The notes beneath the pieces are model-generated. The model did not search any database and was not told where the DNA came from. It was given only the letters and a program-made list of their open reading frames with translations. This document shows, in pieces, positions 18,424 to 26,707 of a stretch of DNA of 64,000 bases. Made by a program: the position numbers and the translations under genes. Every line of letters starts with the position of its first letter. The first letter of the stretch is position 1. The stretch is from Devosia sp. 1566 (GTDB lineage: Bacteria > Pseudomonadota > Alphaproteobacteria > Rhizobiales > Devosiaceae): contig NZ_CP034767.1 of assembly GCF_004005995.1 (NCBI RefSeq), positions 3,100,001-3,164,000 of the forward strand, read 5' to 3'.

Positions 18424-19362
18424 TCAGGTCGCCAGGCCCACGAGGCGCGCAGGATTGTGGGTGACCATGGTGCGAACATCGGCCTCGCTGTAGCCCAGCG
18501 CCAGGCAGAGCTTGATTGCCTGTCGCATGCCTTCGACCGGGGTGGGATTGTCCACCTGGCCAAGGTCAGATCCGATCGACGAATTGGCGACACCCGCCGC
18601 ATCAATGTGGTCCTTGAGTTCCTGGGGCGAATAAACATTGAAGCGCGAGTCGACATACATGGCGGCGGACTGCTCTACGATCACGCCAAGATTGGCGAAG
18701 TCGCGCACGTCTTCAGGGGTGAAGTGCAATCCGTACATCGGGTGGTTGATCAACAGGCGCTTGACGCCACGGCTGCGTGCCTCGTCGAACAGCTTCCAAA
18801 TTTCCCAAACATGCAGGTGGCCTGACGACAGGATAACGTCGAACTCGGCGATCTGATCAAGGATTTGCTTAACAACGTCGAGGACATTGCCCAACTCATC
18901 GACGACCGTCAAAGCCGGCGAATTCATCAGTTGCACATTGGAGACGAGCCGCGACTTGCGGTGCGAACTGCGGATGTGGTTGGCGGACTGCGCTGTGGGC
19001 ATCCAGATCAGCTTGGCGCCCATCTTGAGTTGGGCGTCGACCACATAGGGGTTCAGACCGCCCGTGGAGTTGTTGAGCACGAGCCCGCTGAACATGGAGA
19101 ATTCGTCGTTATCGATCAGCCGCTCCATCAGCGGGATGAACGGGGCGGAAGAATAGTGATGATCCTTGAACAGCACGGCGCGCATACCAGCGGCTATGGC
19201 CTCTTCGGCGGCCTGCATATGGTCAAGCTGGCGCGGCATGGTCGAAGGGCCGGAATGCACATGCAGGTCCAATGCACCCCGCAGCAGACCCGCCGCGACG
19301 TCTTCATCGACGCCGGCCATAAGCTGCCGCACCTGTTCCCGATTTTGTGCACTCGTGCCCAT
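18424..19362 (-). CDS. DUF6282-family metal-dependent hydrolase-like protein
   Basis: Protein of 312 aa with an amidohydrolase/PHP-like pattern. The N-terminal DLHVHSGPS gives the HxH metal ligands, then FKDHHYSS, LSSGHLHVWE and the C-terminal SSIGSDLGQVDNPTP with a ligand aspartate. The end VTHNPARLVGL resembles amidohydrolase C-termini. ATG 19362 follows GGGAGAG. It is transcribed divergently from the IclR gene. The family name is from memory of the pattern. A hydrolase step (lactone, amide or cyclic imide) is plausible for this pathway. Confidence 0.78.
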   Translation of the reverse strand: MGTSAQNREQVRQLMAGVDEDVAAGLLRGALDLHVHSGPSTMPRQLDHMQAAEEAIAAGMRAVLFKDHHYSSAPFIPLMERLIDNDEFSMFSGLVLNNSTGGLNPYVVDAQLKMGAKLIWMPTAQSANHIRSSHRKSRLVSNVQLMNSPALTVVDELGNVLDVVKQILDQIAEFDVILSSGHLHVWEIWKLFDEARSRGVKRLLINHPMYGLHFTPEDVRDFANLGVIVEQSAAMYVDSRFNVYSPQELKDHIDAAGVANSSIGSDLGQVDNPTPVEGMRQAIKLCLALGYSEADVRTMVTHNPARLVGLAT

Positions 19363-19431
19363 AAAACTCTCCCGCCTGATACCCAGTCGGCATAGAGGTT
19401 GACGCCGGCGCGGCTCAACCTATAGTCCCCC

Positions 19432-19450
19432 CTGTTTCGTGCTGCGGAAC
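19432..19450. promoter_or_regulatory. Possible third operator near the IclR gene start
   Basis: TGTTTC and GGAACA are arms with one mismatch and the same 6-7-6 spacing as sites A and B. It lies between the divergent DUF6282 and IclR genes and would fit autoregulation. Weaker than the other two sites. Confidence 0.4.
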
Positions 19451-19480
19451 AACAATGCGCCATGGAATAAGGGGCAAACG

Positions 19481-20287
19481 GTGGGCATACGGTCGATCGA
19501 ACGGTGTCTAAATGTGCTGCTGGAACTCAACCGGCAACCTATAAACACGATCGCGCAATTGCATGCCCGCACAGGACTGCCCAAGCCCACGCTCGTTCGT
19601 ATCCTCAAGACCCTGGAAGAGGCGGGCTATGTGGAGAACGATACGCGACAAGGCGGCTATCAGGTGAGCGGGCTGGTGACCTCGCTTAGTTCGGGCTACC
19701 ATAAGAGCCCGCTCGTAGTTGAAGCCGGCCGTGCCTGGGCGCTGGCCATTACCCGCAAGCACAAGTGGCCCATAGCCATCGCCCTGCCAGACTATACCAG
19801 CATGGTTGTGCGCTTCAGCACGGTGCCCGACAGCCCGGTGTCGCCATTCCATAGCACGGTCAACCGACGCCTGCAGATGCTGACACGAGGCTTGGGCTTG
19901 GCCTATGTCGCGTTTATCGAGAGCGAAGAGTTTGCGCTTATCCTTGACGCGCTGACCAAGTCGGAAGATCCCGAGGATGGCCTCAGCCATCATCCACAGG
20001 AGGTCCACCGTTTGCTGGCACAGGTGCGCAAGGCGGGCTACGCGACGCGGGCCTCATTTGTCGAGCCGCGCAATTCGAACACCATTGCCGTGCCGATCAT
20101 TAGCCTTGAGGGACGCGTGCTGGCGAGCCTGGGGCTGACCTATTTCAAATCCGCCTTCACATCTGAACTGGAGGCCTGCGAGCGCTTTGTTCCAATCCTC
20201 CAGTCAGCAGCCGTCGCCATCGCGGATGACCTTGGCCGCCTTTCCAACAAAATGGCGGTGGACGTGTCGGAATTCGGCGCGATCTGA
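19481..20287 (+). CDS. IclR-family transcriptional regulator
   Basis: Regulator of 268 aa. The N-terminal winged HTH is clear: GIRSIERCLNVLLELNRQP, then LHARTGLPKPTLVRILKTLEEAGYVE. A C-terminal IclR effector domain follows, ending with LASLGLTYFKSAFT. I choose GTG 19481, behind AAGGGGCAAAC. An in-frame GTG at 19439 has no ribosome site and lies inside a possible operator. It is the only regulator in the catabolic locus and most likely controls the divergent promoters at 16.4 and 19.4 kb in response to a pathway metabolite. Confidence 0.88.
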   Translation: MGIRSIERCLNVLLELNRQPINTIAQLHARTGLPKPTLVRILKTLEEAGYVENDTRQGGYQVSGLVTSLSSGYHKSPLVVEAGRAWALAITRKHKWPIAIALPDYTSMVVRFSTVPDSPVSPFHSTVNRRLQMLTRGLGLAYVAFIESEEFALILDALTKSEDPEDGLSHHPQEVHRLLAQVRKAGYATRASFVEPRNSNTIAVPIISLEGRVLASLGLTYFKSAFTSELEACERFVPILQSAAVAIADDLGRLSNKMAVDVSEFGAI

Positions 20288-20543
20288 AGGCGCTCGCCAG
20301 ACCTCGCTTCGAAAGCGGCGCGATAATTTGCGCCATGGCGCGGCCGTACTGGAGCCCGTTGTCGAAACTACCCGGGGGTAAGCACTCTGCGGGGGACAAC
20401 GTCCACCCGCTCGCTTGGCCCAAGGACGCCAGGCGACCGCCATTCGCCGGCTGCCCGCCTGCAACTAGGATGCGCCTAACCGGTCAAGTCACCGACATGA
20501 ATGCTGACGTGGTCGAAAATGCTCATTGATCGTTCCGCATCAC

Positions 20544-21353
20544 TTAAGTGGTCGGCAACATGCCGCCATCCAATCGCAGGTTCGACCCAGTGATATAGCC
20601 GGCTCTAGGGCTGACCAGGAAGGCGATGGCGTCCGCAATTTCCTCCAATGTTCCAACGCGGCCGAGTGGGACTTGCGCAAACATGGGCAACACGGTCTGT
20701 TCAACCTGCTCCCAAGCCGCGCCCGCGGGAATACCGTTGGCAATGCCAACAGTTCGGAAACCGGTCTCGAGGCTGGTGCTGCGAATAGTGCCAGGCGACA
20801 CGGTGTTCACCGTGACGCCGTCGAGCGCCACCGCCTTTGCCAATGATGCCGTCATCGCGATCATCGCGGCTTTCCCCGCCGAATAGTCCGGCCGCGTCGC
20901 GGGCGGCATCATACCAGCCAGGCTCGCGATGTTGATGACCCGCCCCCACTTGGCCGCCCGCATATGCGGCAGCAACAAAGCCGTTACCCTGACCGCGGCC
21001 ACCACGTTGCGATCAAAAGCGGAAGCCCAGGTGGCCGCCCGCGTATTAGTCCAGTCCTCGGTGCCGCCGGAGCCACCGGCATTATTGACCACGATGTTGA
21101 TCGGGCCAGCAAGGTCCCGTGCTTCGGTAACGAGGCGCTGCACGTCCCCATCAAGTGTCAGGTCCCCGACCACCGCATGGGCGCGCCCGCCATCGGCCAC
21201 GATCTCTTTTGCAACCTGCTCGGTTTTGCCACGATCGCGACCATGGACAATGACGGTCGCCTTCTCGCGAGCGAGCCCACGCGCAATCGCCTCGCCGATC
21301 CCTTTGCTGCTCCCGGTAACGAGTGCGACTTTGCCGTCCAGTTTCAAATCCAT
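20544..21353 (-). CDS. Short-chain dehydrogenase/reductase
   Basis: SDR of 269 aa. It has the TGSSKGIGEA cofactor motif near residue 13, GDLTLDGDV, the NNAGGSGG motif, and Ser/Tyr/Lys in NIASLAG and RPDYSAGKAAM. ATG 21353 (MDLKLDGK) is the typical family start; the frame continues 20 codons upstream. It faces the HxlR gene with only 47 bases between them, so it is the likely target of that regulator. It probably reduces a small carbonyl compound. Substrate not assignable. Confidence 0.88.
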   Translation of the reverse strand: MDLKLDGKVALVTGSSKGIGEAIARGLAREKATVIVHGRDRGKTEQVAKEIVADGGRAHAVVGDLTLDGDVQRLVTEARDLAGPINIVVNNAGGSGGTEDWTNTRAATWASAFDRNVVAAVRVTALLLPHMRAAKWGRVINIASLAGMMPPATRPDYSAGKAAMIAMTASLAKAVALDGVTVNTVSPGTIRSTSLETGFRTVGIANGIPAGAAWEQVEQTVLPMFAQVPLGRVGTLEEIADAIAFLVSPRAGYITGSNLRLDGGMLPTT

Positions 21354-21400
21354 GCCGTAGCGCCTATCGTAAAGTTCGTTTTGCATAGATAGACCCGCCC

Positions 21401-21778
21401 ATGACCCAGACAATTACGCACTTAAAAGTGCCTGCACCCAATCCGGATCGGTCTGTTTGCCTCGGGCCAGAGGGATCGGCGGCCCACGTCACGAGAGTGT
21501 TGGCCATGGTCAGCGGTCGCTGGAAACTTCCGGTCCTGTTCCGTCTTTTCGAGCGACCGAGACTGCGAAACTCAGAACTCAGACGGGACATGCCGCAGGT
21601 TTCCCAGAAGATGCTGACGCAGCATCTGCGGGAGTTGGAGATTGACGGGTTGGTGATCCGACAAGATTTTGGCGAGCAACCACCGCGGGTCGAGTACAGC
21701 CTCAGCGATGCCGGCCGCGGTTTGATCCCGGTGCTGGCAGCCGCAAAGCGGTTCTCGGAAAGCCACCCAGGCGGTTAG
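21401..21778 (+). CDS. HxlR-family transcriptional regulator
   Basis: Winged-helix regulator of 125 aa. The diagnostic stretch is SGRWKLPVLFRLFERPRLRNSELRRDMPQVSQKMLTQHLRELEIDGLVIR, cited here by its key ends SGRWK and DGLVIR, followed by PPRVEYSLSDAGR. HxlR members usually sense electrophiles or quinones and control a divergent oxidoreductase. That matches the neighbouring SDR on the opposite strand. Length is normal for the family. Confidence 0.9.
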   Translation: MTQTITHLKVPAPNPDRSVCLGPEGSAAHVTRVLAMVSGRWKLPVLFRLFERPRLRNSELRRDMPQVSQKMLTQHLRELEIDGLVIRQDFGEQPPRVEYSLSDAGRGLIPVLAAAKRFSESHPGG

Positions 21779-21856
21779 GTCCGGAGCCCGAAGCCGACGT
21801 GCCAAGACATCAATGGTCCTGTCGTTCAGCCGCTGTCTGTTGGCGCGGTCGGAGCG

Positions 21857-22084
21857 TCAAGGTCCCGGGGCGATGAGAGTGCGGATCAGCCCGGGCGCAA
21901 TGGCGTTCACATTGGTGCGCAAGTCGGCGACTTCTAATGCCACGCTGCGGGTGAAGGTGAGCAGGCCCTTTTGCAGCGCCAAAGGATGAAGCCCCGGGGT
22001 CCGGATCGCCTCATGCACGCAGGTGATGTTGATGATCTTGCCGGCTCCCTCCGCGTCGCGGCGGCGCCTAGTGAACTCTCGGCT
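21857..22084 (-). pseudogene. Fragment of a glucose-dehydrogenase-like SDR
   Basis: About 75 residues match the middle and end of classical SDRs: GKIINITCVHE, then KGLLTFTRSVALEVADL and NVNAIAPGLIRT. The cofactor-binding N-terminus is absent, the catalytic Tyr-x-x-x-Lys is replaced by HPLALQK, and the C-terminus is cut short. It is therefore a decayed copy lying between the HxlR and MFS genes. The sequence between it and the MFS gene (22085-22333) shows nothing recognisable. Confidence 0.7.
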
Positions 22085-22333
22085 AAAATGGAACGCACCT
22101 TTCCAACTGAAGCACTTTGCCGTTGCAGATAGATAGCGAAGTGAATACGTAAGCCGTGTCGGAAAAGGCATGACTTGGTGTGGTTGGCCCAAGTCCTTTC
22201 GGAAACGGAAGCTCTGCCCTTGCCTAGCGCATGAGGTCCCACGACGAACATCTGCCGCCGTTACAGGCGCCGACTGTTCGTCCGTGGTTCGCAACCGACG
22301 AGCTGCTCCGGTCGAACGACACAGGAGCAATTC

Positions 22334-23581
22334 ATGCACGATCCACAGCCGACTCCTTCGCTGTTTACCCGTTTGACTGGTCGCACCGGCGTTATTGCGA
22401 TCTCGGTCTTCCTCAACTTTGCCGGTTTTACGCTCATCATCCCGGTGCTGCCGTTCTCAGTCGCGCGCTACGTCTCCGCCGCGGAAGTAGCGTTTTGGGT
22501 GTCGCTGATCATAGCCGTCTACGCGCTTTGCTCCTTCGTCGCGGCGCCAGTGCTAGGGGCGATGAGCGACCGCTTCGGCCGACGCCCGATCCTGCTACTA
22601 TCCCTGTGCGGGTCGGCGCTGAGCTTTGCCGTGTTCGGCATCGGGGGGGCCCTCTGGGTCCTTGTGCTGGGCCGCATCATCGAGGGCCTTACGGCGGGCA
22701 GCATTTCGGCAATGTACGCGTATGTCGCCGATACCCATGCTCCCGAAGAGCGCGGACCGGCCTTCGGTTTGCTTGGTGCTGCCGGTGGCTTAGGTTTCAT
22801 GCTTGGGCCGGTCCTCGGGGGCCTGCTCGGGCAAATATCGCTTTCCGCTCCGCTCTATGGGGCCGCGGGGCTGGCAGTGCTCAATGCAGTTCTGGTCCAG
22901 CTTTATATGCCAGAAAGCCATCCTTCCGAGAGTCGCAGCGCGGGCCTTCATTGGGGTCAGTTCAACGTTTTCGCGCAACTGGCGGGAGCACTTCGTAACC
23001 GGCGTCTGCGGCTGCTCTTTGGTGTGGTGTTCTGCTTTGCTTTCGGCAGCACGGTGCTCCAGTCGAATCTGGCGGTGCTGCTCAAGGAACTGCTGGCTTT
23101 CGGCCCTGCAGCTGTTGGGTTCGTGCTGGCGGGTATTGGTGTGATGGACATCGTCAGCCAAGGGCTTGTCGCACCCCGATTACTGCCACGCTTCGGCGAA
23201 CGGCGCGTGGCCATCGCTGGGCTTATCATCAACGGGACCGGACTCGTTATGCTGTCACTTCTTGCCATTTTTCCCACGTTGCTGCTGCTGATCTGCGGGA
23301 TGGCGATGTTCACGTTTGGTGACGGGTTATTTCAGCCATCTGTCAGCGCGCTAATCTCCGACGCTGCCCCAGCCGGACGGCAGGGGGAGGTGCAGGGGGC
23401 AAACCAGTCCCAGCAATCAATTGCTCGCATGTTCGGCCCGCTTGCCAGTGCATGGCTCTACGGGCTCTTTGCCGGTGCTCCGTATGCCGCGGCAGCAGCT
23501 TTTGTGTTCTTGGCTGCCAGCACACTTTATGCGCGCTCGACTAGTACAGCGCGCAACTCGGCATCCGTTTGCAACGCTTGA
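22334..23581 (+). CDS. MFS transporter, TetA-like drug efflux
   Basis: Inner-membrane major facilitator of 415 aa with 12 predicted helices. The loop 2-3 signature is APVLGAMSDRFGRRPILL near residue 75, and the antiporter motif is in GFMLGPVLGGLLG. The N-terminal FLNFAGFTLIIPVLPF resembles the Tet(A)/Tet(B) group. ATG 22334 follows AGGAGCAATTC. No TetR gene adjoins it. It probably exports a toxic compound by proton antiport. Tetracycline resistance itself is not implied. Confidence 0.88.
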   Translation: MHDPQPTPSLFTRLTGRTGVIAISVFLNFAGFTLIIPVLPFSVARYVSAAEVAFWVSLIIAVYALCSFVAAPVLGAMSDRFGRRPILLLSLCGSALSFAVFGIGGALWVLVLGRIIEGLTAGSISAMYAYVADTHAPEERGPAFGLLGAAGGLGFMLGPVLGGLLGQISLSAPLYGAAGLAVLNAVLVQLYMPESHPSESRSAGLHWGQFNVFAQLAGALRNRRLRLLFGVVFCFAFGSTVLQSNLAVLLKELLAFGPAAVGFVLAGIGVMDIVSQGLVAPRLLPRFGERRVAIAGLIINGTGLVMLSLLAIFPTLLLLICGMAMFTFGDGLFQPSVSALISDAAPAGRQGEVQGANQSQQSIARMFGPLASAWLYGLFAGAPYAAAAAFVFLAASTLYARSTSTARNSASVCNA

Positions 23582-23720
23582 CCTAATGAAGCCAGCAGCT
23601 GTTCCGGCACTATGCGCCGATCGGCGGCAGCTTTCGGGCTACGGCATTTGGTTTGGAAAGACCGAAAGGGGTGGGTTCCGTCCGGACGGTCGTCTGCGGA
23701 GGCATTGCCCGCCTGCGTGC

Positions 23721-24611
23721 CTATGGTGCCTTCATGGCATCGATAAAGGCCCGAAGGGCTGGAGGTTGGTTGAGCCGGCCAGCATAATACAAATGATTGG
23801 GCGGCACGTGGTAGTGCCAGTCTTCCAGCACCCGAACCAGCTCTCCCGAGGCTAGATAAGGCGCAACATGTCGCTGCAGCACGATGGTGACGCCCACGCC
23901 TTCGCGGGCGCAGGCGAGCAGCAAATCATTGTCGCTCGTCACGAACGTGCCGGGAGCGTCTAATGCCAGCGTCTGGCCATCGCGCTCAAAGGTCCAGCGG
24001 TGGATGAAGCGGGCCGAAGGGTAGCGAAAGTTGAGGCAGTTGTGCCCTGTTAGATCCTGAGGGTGCTGCGGCGTTCCGAATTGAGCGATATAGGACGGCG
24101 CGGCGACCACATAGAGCGTATCACCTTCATCAAGCCGAATGGACACCATGTCCTTTTCCAGCGAGGGCGCTCGCCTGATGCCGGCATCGAACCCTGCAGC
24201 CACGATGTCCACCAAGCCATCATCAATCACCAGCTCTACGACGATTTCGGGGTAATCTGTCGAGAAGCGGCGCAGCTTGGGCAGCACCAGCTCAAACGCT
24301 GCTGAGCGATGCGTTGTAACCCTGACCCGCCCGGAGGGGCGGCCGCGATCAGCGTCAAGATCGGCGATGGCCAGATCGATTTCAGCGATGGCGGGCCGCA
24401 AGCGGGCGAGAAGACGTTCGCCGGCCTCGGTCGGCGCAACGCTGCGAGTGGTGCGATTGAGCAGGCGCACGCCCAGTCGGCTCTCCAATGCCTTGACCCG
24501 GTGGCTCAATGCGGATGCGGAAACACCTAGCACAGGGGCAGCCCGGCTAAAGCCGCCCGCTTCCACTATTGCGGCCAGAACAGCCATGTCGCCCCAGGTG
24601 TCACGATCCAT
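23721..24611 (-). CDS. LysR-family transcriptional regulator
   Basis: Regulator of 296 aa with an N-terminal HTH (VEAGGFSRAAPVLGVSASALSHRVKALE, then LGVRLLNRTTRSV) and the co-inducer domain from about residue 90 (GRVRVTTHRSAAFELVLPKL). ATG 24611 starts MDRDTWGDM. It is divergent from a small secreted protein gene. The intergenic promoter and the first codons of this gene are duplicated at 28.7 kb in front of another SDR, which suggests a second target. Confidence 0.9.
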   Translation of the reverse strand: MDRDTWGDMAVLAAIVEAGGFSRAAPVLGVSASALSHRVKALESRLGVRLLNRTTRSVAPTEAGERLLARLRPAIAEIDLAIADLDADRGRPSGRVRVTTHRSAAFELVLPKLRRFSTDYPEIVVELVIDDGLVDIVAAGFDAGIRRAPSLEKDMVSIRLDEGDTLYVVAAPSYIAQFGTPQHPQDLTGHNCLNFRYPSARFIHRWTFERDGQTLALDAPGTFVTSDNDLLLACAREGVGVTIVLQRHVAPYLASGELVRVLEDWHYHVPPNHLYYAGRLNQPPALRAFIDAMKAP

Positions 24612-24721
24612 TGCTGAGCTCCATTCACAAGCCTTGCAAGTTCTTCCCAGCTAGTCCTCAGGGATCACAGGATACATCTTTGGTCCTGTCAACACGAAAG
24701 GACACTTCCATGTTTCTAAAA
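24585..24721. repeat. Promoter-region direct repeat, copy 1
   Basis: About 137 bases covering the first nine codons of the LysR gene, the divergent intergenic promoter and the first codons (MFLKT) of the small secreted protein. Copy 2 lies at 28694-28830 in the same orientation with roughly 85-90 percent identity by eye. The conserved core includes CTTGCAAGTTC and GGGATCACAGGA. Confidence 0.85.
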
Positions 24722-25078
24722 ACCAGCTTTGTCGCCCTTGCCCTATTCGCCGCTTCTCCCGTTGCTATGGCAGCAGAAAGCTTGGTGTCGGATCGCGAGA
24801 TCAACGGTCATTCGATCAGCGAGATCGAGGCAAATCTTAAAGCCAAAGGCATCGACGTCACGGGCATCGAGAAATGGGGTGACGCATTGCGTGCTCACGC
24901 CCAGAGCGCAAGTGGCGCCTTCTACTGGGTATTCGTCGATCAGCATACATTTCGGCCGCTCGAGGCCGCCCATGCGGTAGCCACCAGCCTTGACGTAGGC
25001 ACGACCTCGGACGCCGTCCGCACCGCGCCTTCCTCATCTCAGGCGCCACTCTCACTGTCTCAGAACAGTGACGAGTAA
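24710..25078 (+). CDS. Small secreted protein of unknown function
   Basis: Protein of 122 aa with a clear Sec signal peptide: MFLKTSFVALALFAASPVAMA, cleavage after about residue 21. The mature part begins AESLVSDREINGHS and contains GIEKWGDALRAHAQSASGAFYWVF. The C-terminal 30 residues are Ser/Thr-rich and probably disordered. I do not recognise a family. ATG 24710 follows AAAGGACACTTCC. Its position opposite the LysR gene suggests LysR control. A perfect terminator follows. Confidence 0.75.
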   Translation: MFLKTSFVALALFAASPVAMAAESLVSDREINGHSISEIEANLKAKGIDVTGIEKWGDALRAHAQSASGAFYWVFVDQHTFRPLEAAHAVATSLDVGTTSDAVRTAPSSSQAPLSLSQNSDE

Positions 25079-25085
25079 CCGACCT

Positions 25086-25113
25086 GACTCGAGGCTGTCA
25101 CCAGCCTCGAGTC
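25086..25113. terminator. Perfect 12-bp hairpin between convergent genes
   Basis: GACTCGAGGCTG and CAGCCTCGAGTC pair perfectly around a TCAC loop, eight bases after the secreted-protein stop and about 55 bases from the end of the convergent TetR gene. The T-run is weak. Confidence 0.7.
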
Positions 25114-25168
25114 CTATTGGCTTGTGCCGGGAAGATCCCGAGCAAAGGGTGTTCCGCTTCCCACCCGA

Positions 25169-25756
25169 TCAAGGTTTCGCAGGCCAGGCCGAAAGCGCCT
25201 GCTCGGCCACGGCGTCTAGCATTGCACGGCTAAAGCCAGCTTTGGCCTGCAAGGCCATGCCGTGCAGGACTGCCATCAGGAAAGCCGCAAGGGCCGCGGG
25301 CTTGGCGTTCGGGGGCAAGTCACCCTCGGCTACTGCCCGCTCGAAGCGCTCGCGGAACTGGATTTCACCTGCTGCCCGGACATCTATCAGCGCCTGTCGG
25401 ATCGGCTCGGCATCATCCGATGCAGCCACAGCCCCATTGATGTTCAAACAGCCCGTATGCGCGGGATAGCGGGTGTTCAGGTCGGCTGAGCTGAACAGCA
25501 TATGGGCAGCGACATCCCGTGCTGTCGGCAGAGCGAGAGCTTCGGGAATGAAGGTCAGGTAGTGCTCGTTGTAGCGCGCCAGGGCCAGGCGAAACAGCGC
25601 TTCCTTATTGCCAAAAGCGGAGTAAAGCGCCGGCCTTTCCACGCCAGCGGCCTTGGTGAGGTCGGCATACGAAGCCCCCTCATAGCCCTTGTCCCAAAAC
25701 ACCCCCAGCGCCGCATCAAGTACTTTATCAGGGTCAAACTCGCGATGACGTCCCAT
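25169..25756 (-). CDS. TetR/AcrR-family transcriptional regulator
   Basis: Repressor of 195 aa. The N-terminal HTH region is EFDPDKVLDAALGVFWDKGYEGASYADLTKAAGVERPALYSAFGNKEALF, quoted by its ends EFDPDK and NKEALF. The C-terminal domain has HTGCLNINGAVAASDDAEP with a cysteine and resembles the electrophile-responsive TetR_C group that controls SDR genes. It is divergent from an SDR, F420-reductase-like, MFS operon, the probable target. The 156-base spacer has inverted repeats at 25799-25817 and 25824-25835. Confidence 0.9.
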   Translation of the reverse strand: MGRHREFDPDKVLDAALGVFWDKGYEGASYADLTKAAGVERPALYSAFGNKEALFRLALARYNEHYLTFIPEALALPTARDVAAHMLFSSADLNTRYPAHTGCLNINGAVAASDDAEPIRQALIDVRAAGEIQFRERFERAVAEGDLPPNAKPAALAAFLMAVLHGMALQAKAGFSRAMLDAVAEQALSAWPAKP

Positions 25757-25798
25757 CAGCTCAACTCAACACATTCCATAACGGCTATTATTAAACCG

Positions 25799-25817
25799 CT
25801 TGACACGCCACGTCAAG
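25799..25817. promoter_or_regulatory. Candidate TetR operator between divergent TetR and SDR genes
   Basis: CTTGAC and GTCAAG flank a 7-base spacer as a perfect inverted repeat. A second short palindrome, TAATG-GT-CATTA, follows at 25824-25835. Either may be the repressor site. Confidence 0.45.
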
Positions 25818-25912
25818 GTTTCGTAATGGTCATTAGTGTAACCGACGTTATGCAATAGATTTCGCCGCATTATACGCCCGGCCGGTAGCTGGTCGTCCAT
25901 GAAAGACTTCTC

Positions 25913-26674
25913 ATGTCAAATATCTTAACAGGCAAGATTGCCCTGGTGACTGGTGGCTCGCGCGGTTTGGGTGCCGCCACAGCTGAGGCGCTGGCTGACC
26001 AAGGCGCAGATGTCGCCATCAGCTATGTTGCCTCCGCCGGGAAAGCCGAAGCACTGGTCGACAAGCTCAAGGCGAAGGGTGTGCGCGCCCTGGCGATCCA
26101 AAGTGATCAGGCTGACACCGCCGCGGCAAAACCCTTGATTGAAAAGGTCCTGGCCCATTTTGGCAAGCTCGACATCCTCGTCAACAACGCGGCGATCGTT
26201 GCCAAGGGGCAGATGGTCGACGATCTCGCCCTGGATACGGCCGCTCTCGACCGGCAGTGGCAAGTCAACGTCATGGGCGTCGTGGCGACCACGCGGGCGG
26301 CAGCGTCGGTGCTCTCCGATGGTGGCCGCATCATCTTCATCGGCTCGCTGAACGGCACCCATGCTCTGGTTTCCGGTGTTGCCGACTATGCGGGAGCCAA
26401 AGCCGCCATCAACGGCTACGCCAAGGGTGTCGCCCGGGACCTGGGTGGACGCAGCATCACGGTCAACGTCGTCCAGCCCGGCGCGATGCCCACCGACATG
26501 ATGGCGAACGTCTTCGGCGGCACTGTTGCTCCCGAGGCTTTCCTGGATCTGCACCCTATCCGCCGGATCGCCACACTCGAGGAAGTGTCAGAGGTGATCT
26601 GTTTCCTGGCAGGCCCGCATGCCGGCTACATGACGGGCGGCATTATCGATGTGGCTGGCGGCCTTGGCATCTGA
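25913..26674 (+). CDS. Short-chain dehydrogenase/reductase
   Basis: SDR of 253 aa. It has TGGSRGLGAATAEAL near residue 14, VNNAAIVAKG, and the catalytic residues in FIGSLNG (Ser) and VADYAGAKAAINGYAKG (Tyr, Lys). The C-terminal end GGIIDVAGGLGI is typical of FabG-like members. It is the first gene of a three-gene plus-strand operon (SDR, NADP-binding oxidoreductase, MFS pump) facing the TetR repressor. Likely part of an inducible detoxification response. Substrate unknown. Confidence 0.9.
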   Translation: MSNILTGKIALVTGGSRGLGAATAEALADQGADVAISYVASAGKAEALVDKLKAKGVRALAIQSDQADTAAAKPLIEKVLAHFGKLDILVNNAAIVAKGQMVDDLALDTAALDRQWQVNVMGVVATTRAAASVLSDGGRIIFIGSLNGTHALVSGVADYAGAKAAINGYAKGVARDLGGRSITVNVVQPGAMPTDMMANVFGGTVAPEAFLDLHPIRRIATLEEVSEVICFLAGPHAGYMTGGIIDVAGGLGI

Positions 26675-26707
26675 AAAGCTCCTGGCCCAGTCCGTCTAAG
26701 AGCTGTC

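Noticed and set aside
22231..22998. 255-codon frame overlapping the MFS gene
   Set aside because: Arg/Ala/Gly-rich shadow frame; the MFS frame has the ribosome site and membrane helices.
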